Origin: Pedobacter sp. N36a
GTDB lineage: Bacteria; Bacteroidota; Bacteroidia; Sphingobacteriales; Sphingobacteriaceae
Assembly: GCF_014472395.1 (NCBI RefSeq)
Contig: NZ_JACSZW010000001.1
Location: forward strand, 558,001-622,000
Length of the DNA stretch: 64,000 nucleotides
Direction of reading: 5' to 3'
Both the position numbers and the translations under genes were made by a program. Below the pieces are notes generated by a model. The model worked only from the letters and a program-made list of their open reading frames with translations, had not been told where the DNA came from and searched no databases. This document shows, in pieces, positions 7,533 through 14,287 of the stretch (its first letter is position 1; each line of letters opens with the position of its first letter).

Positions 7533-7970
7533 ATGAAACGATTCCTGCTCGCTATTTTACTTTTTACCGGATTAACGGTAAAAGCCCAGCACAATCCTGA
7601 TGATCAAATCCTATCCGACAACTGGGATGTGGTAGGTGGTGTAGACTTTAAGATTGTTAAAGACTCAGAAATGTATGCGGTTTATTCGCCAGAAATTAAA
7701 AAACATGCCAATAAAACCTTTGAATTGGAAGGATATATCGTGCCAATTAAAGATGGCATGAAACAAACGAAGTTCATGCTTTCTACCTTGCCTATTAATC
7801 AATGCTTTTATTGCGGAAAAAATGGCGTTCCAATCATGGTCTTGGTAGAAATGACAGAACCGATTAAATTCACCTACAAAACAATTGTCGTAAAAGGCAC
7901 GTTGAAATTAAACACAGGAAATGCAATGGACAACCCACCCATTTCCCTGATCAACGCAAAAACGATATAA
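7533..7970 (+). CDS. Small exported Cys-containing protein, DUF3299-like
   Basis: 145 residues from the ATG at 7533; MKRFLLAILLFTGLTVKAQ is a signal peptide with cleavage near residue 19. The core has GYIVPIKDG, then INQCFYCGK (CxxC near residues 90-93) and a conserved-looking VPIMVLVEM, resembling DUF3299 periplasmic proteins that accompany LolD/FtsX-type zinc-regulated transporters. The CxxC may bind metal or be redox active. It is 16 nt downstream of the permease and 2 nt upstream of the Fur-family gene. The family call is from the segment pattern and is not certain. Confidence 0.7.
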   Translation: MKRFLLAILLFTGLTVKAQHNPDDQILSDNWDVVGGVDFKIVKDSEMYAVYSPEIKKHANKTFELEGYIVPIKDGMKQTKFMLSTLPINQCFYCGKNGVPIMVLVEMTEPIKFTYKTIVVKGTLKLNTGNAMDNPPISLINAKTI

Positions 7971-7972
7971 TT

Positions 7973-8407
7973 ATGAAACTAGATCCTGTAAATATTTTAA
8001 AAGAACACGACCTTAAACATACCAAACAAAGGGTACGTGTACTCGAAGAAATTGCGCTGGATACGGTAGCAATCTCCCAGCCTGAACTGGAAAAAAAACT
8101 AGGTAAAGAGATCGATCGCGTCACGCTTTATAGAATCCTCAATACCTACGAAGAAAAAGGAATTGTACACCGGATTATGGACCTGAATGGCACCGCAAAC
8201 TATGCATTATGCTCTTCTGCCTGCTCTGAAGACCACCATCATGATGAACATGTGCATTTCAACTGTACCACTTGTGGTAAGATCTATTGCCTGGAAGTAA
8301 TCGTACCCAAAATTAAAATGCCGAATGGATTTACTGCTAAAACAGTCAACACGACGGCTTACGGCACCTGCGAAAAATGCAATGCACTCCTCCCGGTATC
8401 CGCATAA
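7973..8407 (+). CDS. Fur-family metalloregulator, probably Zur
   Basis: 144 residues. An N-terminal winged helix (TKQRVRVLEEIA, DRVTLYRILNTYEEKGIVHRI) is followed by a dimerisation domain with DHHHDEHVHF and two CxxC pairs (CTTC near 97, CEKC near 132), the structural zinc site of Zur/Fur proteins. As last gene of the metal-transport cluster it is the natural candidate to bind the two GCAA-N5-TTGC repeats at 4948-5000 and so repress both divergent transcripts when zinc is plentiful. PerR or a Mn/Ni sensor are alternatives, but the transporter and His-rich context favour zinc. Confidence 0.85.
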   Translation: MKLDPVNILKEHDLKHTKQRVRVLEEIALDTVAISQPELEKKLGKEIDRVTLYRILNTYEEKGIVHRIMDLNGTANYALCSSACSEDHHHDEHVHFNCTTCGKIYCLEVIVPKIKMPNGFTAKTVNTTAYGTCEKCNALLPVSA

Positions 8408-8433
8408 AAATAACAAGCCAATCCAAGCATAAA

Positions 8434-8470
8434 AACCGGAAGCTTTCAATTGAAGCTTCCGGTTTTTTTT
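8434..8470. terminator. Strong bidirectional terminator
   Basis: ACCGGAAGCTT and AAGCTTCCGGT form an 11-bp perfect stem around a 7-base loop, with A5 before and T8 after. It closes the Fur-family operon and sits just downstream of the convergent dipeptidase gene. Confidence 0.93.
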
Positions 8471-8506
8471 TATTCTGTGTTTGAATCGAGATACACAGCC
8501 AAAGGC

Positions 8507-9577
8507 CTAAGCCCAGGCTTTATACAAAAAATTCAGCCAGTTCTTATGAAAAATCAGTTCCAGATCTGCGGCGGAATACCCTTTGGCAGCAAACATGGCG
8601 ACCATCTTTTGCAAGTCGGAGATCGTATCCAGGTCAAAGGGCGATTGCTCTGTTCCAAAAGCACCATCCAAATCAGATCCGATACCAATATGCCCGGCAT
8701 TACCTGCCAGCTGACAGATATGATCCGCATGCTCCACTACTTTTTCTAATCCGCAGTTCATTCCTTTTGGCGTAGATACCCCTCTTTGCCAACCAGGAAC
8801 AATCATCCAGGCATCCAAAGCGCCACCAATAACCGCTCCTCTGCTGATCAACGCCAGAATTTGCTCATCGCTATACTGTCTGTTGTGATTTACAAATGTC
8901 CGGCAATTGTTATGACTCGCCCAAACCGGGCCAGAGAAATGATCCAGTGCCTGCCAAAATGCATCATCACATAAATGTGTCGCATCTAAGATGAAGTTTA
9001 ACCGCTCCATTTCCTTTAACAAATCCAAGCCCATCTGGCCCATCTTCCCGGTAGCATCGGTTCCATTTGCGTATCTGCCGGGGCCATAATGCGCCGGACC
9101 GATGGCGCTTAATCCATATTGATGTGCGCGTTCCAGGTAAGAAATATCGACAATAGAATCTGCCCCCTCTAAGCTTAAAACATAACCGATCGCCTTCTGA
9201 TCATTTGAAGTCCCATCATTCCAAAGCTCATAATGGCTTTTCAATTGCTGCGCATCCGTAATCTGAAACAATTCACCCGCCTCTTCCATCGCTTTATACC
9301 AGGCCAATTGTCCTTGGGTTTGCGCCCAGGCTTGCTCCGGCGAATTCCAGCCCGGAATTAAACTGCCAGGTTTCACATATCTGGCAATTTGTGTAGCCAC
9401 AACAATCCCAATATTTCCTTTTCTAAGTTCCGGAAATGAGACAGTAGACTTTTCACGGTCAGGCTTATCCTTCATCCCTTTTTCCAAGGTTCTGATCGTA
9501 GTGACTGGCAGTCTCAAATCCCTGTTCCATTCCATGGCATTCATGCTAAGGTCAAGGTGAGCATCGATTATAAACAT
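8507..9577 (-). CDS. Membrane-dipeptidase-family (M19) dipeptidase
   Basis: 356 residues, no signal peptide. IDAHLDLSMN at the N terminus gives the H-x-D zinc ligands; DATHLCDDAF, WASHNNCRTF and GIGSDLDGAFG are the further metal and substrate motifs of renal-dipeptidase-like enzymes. The family hydrolyses dipeptides, including L-D and D-D ones, with a binuclear zinc site. Twelve bases separate it from the upstream RidA pseudogene, so they once formed an operon. With the epimerase, lysozyme and M20 peptidase nearby it may act on cell-wall or dietary dipeptides. Confidence 0.92.
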   Translation of the reverse strand: MFIIDAHLDLSMNAMEWNRDLRLPVTTIRTLEKGMKDKPDREKSTVSFPELRKGNIGIVVATQIARYVKPGSLIPGWNSPEQAWAQTQGQLAWYKAMEEAGELFQITDAQQLKSHYELWNDGTSNDQKAIGYVLSLEGADSIVDISYLERAHQYGLSAIGPAHYGPGRYANGTDATGKMGQMGLDLLKEMERLNFILDATHLCDDAFWQALDHFSGPVWASHNNCRTFVNHNRQYSDEQILALISRGAVIGGALDAWMIVPGWQRGVSTPKGMNCGLEKVVEHADHICQLAGNAGHIGIGSDLDGAFGTEQSPFDLDTISDLQKMVAMFAAKGYSAADLELIFHKNWLNFLYKAWA

Positions 9578-9589
9578 AGGTTCTAATGG

Positions 9590-9879
9590 TTAAAATAATT
9601 CAAAAACTGCTTCTACTTCTACCGGGATATTATCCGGCAAAGAGCCCATTCCTACCGCACTTCTTACGCCAATTCCATTCTCTTGGCCCCATACAGCCGC
9701 AAATAACTCACTGCAGCCGTTAATAATGTAAGCGACTGATCTGGCTGTACTGGCCCATGACCTGATAAATATAAATATTTACCCTCTACTAGAAACGTTT
9801 TATAAATTCCCAGCGGTTTTGGAGCGGGCGGAAATTCGAGTTCTAATTTTAAAAACACTTCTTGGGCTGATAAATTCAT
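9590..9879 (-). pseudogene. RidA-family protein, inactivated by internal deletion
   Basis: The N-terminal half reads in one frame from the ATG at 9879 (EFPPAPKPLGIYK, YLYLSGHGPVQPDQS) and is typical of the RidA/YjgF family. The C-terminal third continues in another frame from about 9724 (INGCSELFAAVWGQ, GVRSAVGMGSLP, VEVEAVFELF) to the stop at 9590-9592. About 95 codons remain of a usual 150 or so; the missing block is the middle of the fold, and the junction near 9720-9726 also shifts the frame. In the first frame translation ends at 9664. RidA enzymes hydrolyse reactive enamine/imine intermediates; this copy cannot fold as such. A sequencing error would not remove 55-60 codons. Confidence 0.85.
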
Positions 9880-9979
9880 GGTCATGATTGAAAGTACCAG
9901 TATCAGCCCGAGCAACAGAAATAACAAGGTAGTTTCGAATCATGGTTTTTGAGTTAGATGGGCTTTTTGGCTTAAAAAT

Positions 9980-9987
9980 CAAATATA
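9980..9987 (-). promoter_or_regulatory. -7 element upstream of the RidA pseudogene and dipeptidase
   Basis: TATATTTG on the minus strand, about 100 nt before the RidA ATG. It probably still drives the downstream dipeptidase. No clear TTG upstream. The stretch 9988-10211 otherwise shows only AT-rich sequence with small dyads and no gene. Confidence 0.4.
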
Positions 9988-10211
9988 GAATTGTTTTAGC
10001 TACACTGCATATTAATTGCAATTATTTTTTGCAAAAAAAACACCCATCAGCAGGCTGCTCCAAACCCATGGTCAATGAAAAGAAATAAAAAGCACAATAA
10101 AACAATTTAAATCTCCTGAATCTAGGTAACACTCGAATAAGTTGAAGAGAAAATCAGTAAACAACAGTTAATAAAGGAGATTAAAAACCATTTAATTGCA
10201 AAATATATGCA

Positions 10212-10255
10212 ATAAAAAAAAAAGAGGGCATCCTGATTAGGATACCCTCTTTTTA
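10212..10255 (-). terminator. Terminator of the SlyD-like gene
   Basis: AAAGAGGG..TCCT-gatt-AGGA..CCCTCTTT, with a mismatch pair in the middle, flanked by long A and T runs. It reads well in both directions. Confidence 0.85.
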
Positions 10256-10271
10256 TATCAATTCTGATCTA

Positions 10272-10772
10272 CTAGTGACCTTGGTGACCATCTGCACCGT
10301 GTGCATGGCCATGACTTAATTCTTCTTCAGTTGCTTCACGCACAGAAAGGATTTTACCCGCAAAAATTAGGTTTTTACCAGCCATTGGGTGATTCAAATC
10401 TACAGAAACAGTAGTTTCGTGGATTGCAGTTACACCAGCTCTGAAGTGGTTACCTTGGTTATCTTGCAAAGGAATTACATCACCTACAGCAGGTAATCCA
10501 GCTTCTTTGAACATATCGATCGGTAAATCAGCAAAAGCTCCCGGATCTAAATCACCGTAACCATCAGCTGCAGAAAGCTCAAAGCTATACTCATCACCAA
10601 CATTTAATCCAGCCAAATGCTCTTCAAACTTAGGCAACATCATTCCTGTACCATATAAAAACACTAGTGCATTTTGCTCATCTGCTTTTTCTACGAAAAC
10701 TTGTTGTCCTTCTTCATTAGTCGTATGCAATTCGTACGTTAATGATACTACTGTATTGGGTTTAATACTCAT
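10272..10772 (-). CDS. FKBP-type peptidyl-prolyl isomerase, SlyD-like
   Basis: 166 residues. FKBP half-domains flank an insert-in-flap region as in SlyD (FLYGTGMMLPKFEEHLAGL, DGYGDLD, VDLNHPMAGKNLIF), and the C terminus is His-rich (HGHAHGADGHQGH). SlyD proteins are cytosolic folding helpers; in enterobacteria the His-rich tail binds nickel or zinc. The tail makes metal binding likely. It is a single-gene unit with a promoter, a palindrome on the presumed transcription start and its own terminator. Confidence 0.92.
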   Translation of the reverse strand: MSIKPNTVVSLTYELHTTNEEGQQVFVEKADEQNALVFLYGTGMMLPKFEEHLAGLNVGDEYSFELSAADGYGDLDPGAFADLPIDMFKEAGLPAVGDVIPLQDNQGNHFRAGVTAIHETTVSVDLNHPMAGKNLIFAGKILSVREATEEELSHGHAHGADGHQGH

Positions 10773-10818
10773 TATGATGTTATTTTAGTTATCAATTTTA
10801 ATGTTTCATCACTAATTT

Positions 10819-10836
10819 TTATGCCAAATGGCATAA
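10819..10836. promoter_or_regulatory. Palindrome at the SlyD-like gene's transcription start
   Basis: TTATGCCA-aa-TGGCATAA, two 8-base arms with a 2-base centre, starting 9 nt downstream of the minus-strand TATATTTG. The position fits a repressor site covering the transcription start. No regulator can be named. Confidence 0.5.
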
Positions 10837-10844
10837 TTAGTCGG

Positions 10845-10852
10845 CAAATATA
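10845..10852 (-). promoter_or_regulatory. -7 element of the SlyD-like gene
   Basis: TATATTTG on the minus strand, 72 nt before the ATG at 10772. The rest of the 408-bp gap to 11181 shows no other gene. Confidence 0.55.
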
Positions 10853-11180
10853 ACCAGATTTTTAATATACCAGCTTTGTTTAATCGTGGGGGAATACAAT
10901 CTGTTTTAAATCCAACAATTAAACCGCCTTTATTGTTCGATAAAGGCAGTTTTAAAATTTCAGCCACTTACAAAATCCAGCACCAACATCGTCAGAAAAA
11001 GAGGAAGAGTTTGCTGCTTTAAAACCAGCTGCGAAAGTACTTACTGGCTGCGTAAAAAGGATGCTTTAAACATTTGACTCCTCATTTTTGCCAGTATTGT
11101 TTTCCTCAAATAAATAACAGAAAAAGCGATAGATGCCCTTATCTTTAACCACAATTAAAAGCCGATAAATACGCTACATT

Positions 11181-11363
11181 ATGATCAGATTAAATAACGA
11201 CACCCCATCAGCAGTACTGCAAGAAGTAAAAAAGGGAGATTTGGTAACCGATACGTTTAGCAAAACCGGCCTTGTAGAAGAGATTGAAACTTCTGATGAT
11301 GGTTTATACAGGATTTATACTTTCCATTTGGTCACTGGCAGAACTATTACCATCAAAAAGTAA
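11181..11363 (+). CDS. Small hypothetical protein (60 aa)
   Basis: Acidic-basic mixed, soluble, predicted beta-rich (GDLVTDTFSKTGLVEEIE, YTFHLVTGRTITIKK). It could be a small SH3-like barrel. I recognise no family. Codon use and a clean start and stop make it plausible. It stands alone between the SlyD-like gene and the epimerase, with 170 bp of featureless sequence behind it. Confidence 0.5.
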   Translation: MIRLNNDTPSAVLQEVKKGDLVTDTFSKTGLVEEIETSDDGLYRIYTFHLVTGRTITIKK

Positions 11364-11533
11364 TGGATCTTCAAAAATTTAATACGGGTATTATTCGCAT
11401 GTAGTATGGCCATAAATTCCTGGTAATAATCATGAGCCAGGTGTTCCGGATAACATCATCATAAAAAGAAAGACCTGGCCAGATAGGGACAAATGATACA
11501 AAATCGGTAATTTTAAGAAAACCAAGAACCGTC

Positions 11534-12628
11534 ATGAAAATCAGCCATACAGAAATATATCGCTTTAGCATCCCTATGATTCCATTTGTGATTGCCACTG
11601 GGACTATGGATTTCGCACAAAATGTGCTGATCAGGATCCATACGGATACCGGAATATATGGTGTAGGCGAATGCTCCGCCTTTCCCATGATTGTTGGTGA
11701 AACCCAGGAAACTTGTCTGGCAATGGCCAAAGTCTTTGCTAAAATCCTGATTGGAAAAGACCCATTGGACATCCCGGAAAGGATGAACGACTTAATGGGT
11801 TATGCGCACAATGGAACCATCAAGAGTGCATTCGATATGGCCTTATTTGACATTGCTGCAAAACACGCTGAACAACCATTATATCAATTCCTCGGCGGAC
11901 AAAACCGAATCGTAGAAACAGACATGACCATTGGTATTGATGCGCCTGAAACTATGGCCGATACCGCTTTAAAATATCAAGAACAGGGATGCAATATTTT
12001 AAAAATCAAGCTTGGCAAAAACATTAAAGACGACATTGAGCGCGTGAAACAGATCCGACATGCTGTAGGAGAAAACATAAAAATCCGCCTGGATGCCAAT
12101 CAGGGATGGAATTTTGATGATGCGCTATTCGGACTGGGCAAACTTGCCGAATACAACATAGAGTTTTGCGAGCAGCCCATGAGAACCTGGTATGATGACC
12201 AATTGCCGGAATTAAACCTCAATTCTCCGGTTAAAATTATGGCCGATGAAAGCTGTTACAACCATCATGACGCACGTAGACTCATCAACAGTAAGTCTTG
12301 CGAATACTTAAACATTAAATTCTCCAAATCCGGGGGGATCCTGGAAGCCCAAAAGATCCATGAAATCGCATTGCAAACCGGCACAAAATGTATGATTGGC
12401 AGTATGCTGGAAAGTAGGATCGCGACCAGTGCCAACCTTCATTTCGCTTTATCCAGCCCGAATGTAATGTTCTTTGACCTCGATACCTGCTTACTAGGAC
12501 ATCTGGTTGATCCGGCAATAGGTGGTGTAATTTACAACGGCTATTTGCTCGAAGTTCCTGAAACTCCAGGCATCGGAGCAGATGCGGATCCTGAATTCTT
12601 AAAAACATGTGAGCTTTTTCTGATCTAA
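11534..12628 (+). CDS. Dipeptide epimerase (enolase superfamily)
   Basis: 364 residues. N-terminal capping domain, then a TIM barrel with K-x-K (LKIKLG, about 155-160), the metal ligands RLDANQGW, CEQPM and MADES, and the late KFSKSGG lysine, which together are the L-Ala-D/L-Glu epimerase pattern of the muconate-lactonising subgroup. These enzymes convert murein-derived L-Ala-D-Glu to L-Ala-L-Glu, or epimerise other dipeptides. Neighbouring dipeptidases and a lysozyme fit cell-wall peptide recycling. Exact dipeptide specificity is not readable. Confidence 0.9.
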   Translation: MKISHTEIYRFSIPMIPFVIATGTMDFAQNVLIRIHTDTGIYGVGECSAFPMIVGETQETCLAMAKVFAKILIGKDPLDIPERMNDLMGYAHNGTIKSAFDMALFDIAAKHAEQPLYQFLGGQNRIVETDMTIGIDAPETMADTALKYQEQGCNILKIKLGKNIKDDIERVKQIRHAVGENIKIRLDANQGWNFDDALFGLGKLAEYNIEFCEQPMRTWYDDQLPELNLNSPVKIMADESCYNHHDARRLINSKSCEYLNIKFSKSGGILEAQKIHEIALQTGTKCMIGSMLESRIATSANLHFALSSPNVMFFDLDTCLLGHLVDPAIGGVIYNGYLLEVPETPGIGADADPEFLKTCELFLI

Positions 12629-12731
12629 TTGTTCATTCAACCAAATAACCCTAGTGCTTACTCTGCTAAATCACTTCAGTTTCCGATGAATCTTTTTAGA
12701 GAAAAAAATTCTAAATCCCGTATAAACACCC

Positions 12732-12770
12732 TTGACATTTTTAATCCATTTTGTTAGTTTAGTAAACTAA
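12732..12770 (+). promoter_or_regulatory. MarR promoter with overlapping operator
   Basis: TTG (12732-12734), 20-nt spacer and TAGTTTAG (12755-12762, one mismatch to TAnnTTTG). A 17-bp palindrome, TTAGTTTA-g-TAAACTAA (12754-12770), covers the -7 element and the start site, with a further overlapping GTAAAC/GTTTAC dyad to 12776. The MarR-type ATG follows at 12792, so autoregulation is likely. Confidence 0.65.
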
Positions 12771-12791
12771 GTTTACAAAACCACCACATTA

Positions 12792-13265
12792 ATGATAGAC
12801 TACCATAAACAAGCTGTTCTGTTCAAACAATTATATGTCCTCAAGAAATTAACAGACGATTGGGGAGATAAAAATATATGCCACCTTCACCAGCCACATT
12901 TCAACATGGCTTCCCTGCCCTTTTTCATGGCCGTTGGACTGAGTGGAAAATCCAGCAGTGCCATCGCCGCAGACCTAAAAGTAAGCAGACAGGCGACGGG
13001 AAAGGTCATGAAAGAACTGGAGCAGAGTGGTTTGATTAAAGTCGAAAAAAGTACGACTGATGCCCGTGCCAACCTCCTGCAATTGACTGAAGAAGGTCGT
13101 AATTTTTACCTTCAAGTGGCACAGCAGTCCAGTTTACTCAGCAGTAAATACGAAAAACTGATCGGAAAGAAACCACTCGAAATGATGACTGAAACAATGG
13201 AAAAAATGATTCATTTTCATGAGAAATTGAACCAATGCCACCTTCTCGGCGGCACCTGCGGTTAG
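12792..13265 (+). CDS. MarR-family transcriptional regulator
   Basis: 157 residues. The central winged helix (SGKSSSAIAADLKVSRQATGKVMKELEQSGLIK, cited in part) and the wing STTDARANLLQLTEEG are typical MarR. N- and C-terminal helices would form the dimer. Ligand unknown. Its promoter is covered by a perfect palindrome, so it probably represses itself. The stop abuts the stop of the convergent lysozyme gene with no gap; I see no separate target gene transcribed with it. Confidence 0.88.
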   Translation: MIDYHKQAVLFKQLYVLKKLTDDWGDKNICHLHQPHFNMASLPFFMAVGLSGKSSSAIAADLKVSRQATGKVMKELEQSGLIKVEKSTTDARANLLQLTEEGRNFYLQVAQQSSLLSSKYEKLIGKKPLEMMTETMEKMIHFHEKLNQCHLLGGTCG

Positions 13266-14210
13266 CTAGTAACTGAGGATTTTAGGAATCCTCAGTCGCT
13301 CAAAAGCGGTACTATCACCGTTAAACGCATTAAAATCTACCACATGATTGATTCCCGTAATCCGGGCTTTATCTGAATGCTGCCAGAAAAACCAATTGGT
13401 ATCTCCGCTGACTCTCAATTTTGCCTGATGATAATGGGCAATCCATAATGGATATTCATCGAAATGTCCTTTCAGATAATCTCTATAAAAGGTAAGACCC
13501 GAATAAATGATCGGCTTTACCTTCGTTTTTTTCTCTACATAACTGATAAAATCCTGGAGTTCCTTACGCATACTCGCTGGATCTACCCCATTCAACTGTT
13601 CAATATCCACTACTGGGGGTAAATCTCCCTCCTCAAATTTCACCGTTTGCAGGAAAAACTTCGCCTGCCATTCGCCAGATTTCTGAGGTCTGAAAAAATG
13701 ATAAGCGCCGCAAATGATCCCTGCTTTTGCCGCTTCCCTCCAATTGCGCTGGAAATAAGGATCTACACTCAAAATTCCTTCAGTAGCTTTTATAAATGCG
13801 AATTTCACCTGTACTTCATCTTCCTTCATCGCTTTCACCTTCCGCCAATCAATCTTTCCCTGATAATAGGAAACATCAATACCATGAATTGAATATTTCT
13901 TTGGAATACGGATATCAAAACTGCTGTAAGTACGGTAATTTGGATCTTGTCCCCAATCTTTCACCCAGCGCCAGGTAGAACTGAAACCTTTAATGATATA
14001 GCCATAGTAAAATGGAGAAAATAGAATCAACATTAACCCTACAATGGCAAACTTCCACTCCATGGCCATCGGTTTTTTCTTCTTTACCACTTTCCGCCTC
14101 ACAGGAGTCTTTGCTGCGGACTTCGCTGCTGGCTTTTTTCTAGGCGCAGCTGGCTTTTTGGCCACAGGTTCTTTTTTAAGTAAAGGAGAATTTGGAGGTA
14201 TCAAAGGCAT
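13266..14210 (-). CDS. Membrane-anchored GH25 lysozyme with Lys/Pro/Ala-rich N-terminal tail
   Basis: 314 residues from the ATG at 14210. The first about 50 residues are a histone-H1-like basic tail (KKPAAPRKKPAAK, RRKVVKKKK), followed by one membrane helix (about 53-73) and a GH25 domain (GIDVSYYQGKIDW, FAFIKATEG, YHFFRP, VVDIEQ) with the usual acidic catalytic residues. GH25 enzymes cleave the MurNAc-GlcNAc bond of peptidoglycan. By the positive-inside rule the tail is cytoplasmic and the enzyme periplasmic. An ATG at 14246 lies inside the terminator hairpin of the upstream gene, which argues for the shorter start. Confidence 0.88.
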   Translation of the reverse strand: MPLIPPNSPLLKKEPVAKKPAAPRKKPAAKSAAKTPVRRKVVKKKKPMAMEWKFAIVGLMLILFSPFYYGYIIKGFSSTWRWVKDWGQDPNYRTYSSFDIRIPKKYSIHGIDVSYYQGKIDWRKVKAMKEDEVQVKFAFIKATEGILSVDPYFQRNWREAAKAGIICGAYHFFRPQKSGEWQAKFFLQTVKFEEGDLPPVVDIEQLNGVDPASMRKELQDFISYVEKKTKVKPIIYSGLTFYRDYLKGHFDEYPLWIAHYHQAKLRVSGDTNWFFWQHSDKARITGINHVVDFNAFNGDSTAFERLRIPKILSY

Positions 14211-14221
14211 GGGGTAAAAAT

Positions 14222-14253
14222 ACAAAAGGGCAGCCGATTTGGCCACCCTTTTT
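14222..14253 (-). terminator. Terminator between M20 peptidase and lysozyme genes
   Basis: Minus strand: AAAAGGG..GGCC-aaat-CGGC..CCCTTTT followed by GTATTTTT. It ends the M20 gene and lies just upstream of the lysozyme ATG, so lysozyme expression needs readthrough or a promoter inside this region. Confidence 0.75.
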
Positions 14254-14287
14254 TGAATAAGTATTTATTCGTTTTAGAATCAAGCGC

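Noticed and set aside
9800..10021. 73-codon minus-strand frame over the RidA promoter region
   Set aside because: It overlaps the preserved RidA N-terminal frame and has no recognisable domain.
10008..10030. GCAA and TTGC words near 10008-10030 and at 10195-10213, similar to the Zur-like boxes
   Set aside because: Spacing is 7 instead of 5 and the half-sites are turned round in the second case; the sequence is AT-rich and no metal gene lies downstream.
13273..13295. CTGAGGATT-ttagg-AATCCTCAG stem between convergent MarR and lysozyme genes
   Set aside because: It lies inside the lysozyme coding end and has no T-run on either strand; too weak to call a terminator.
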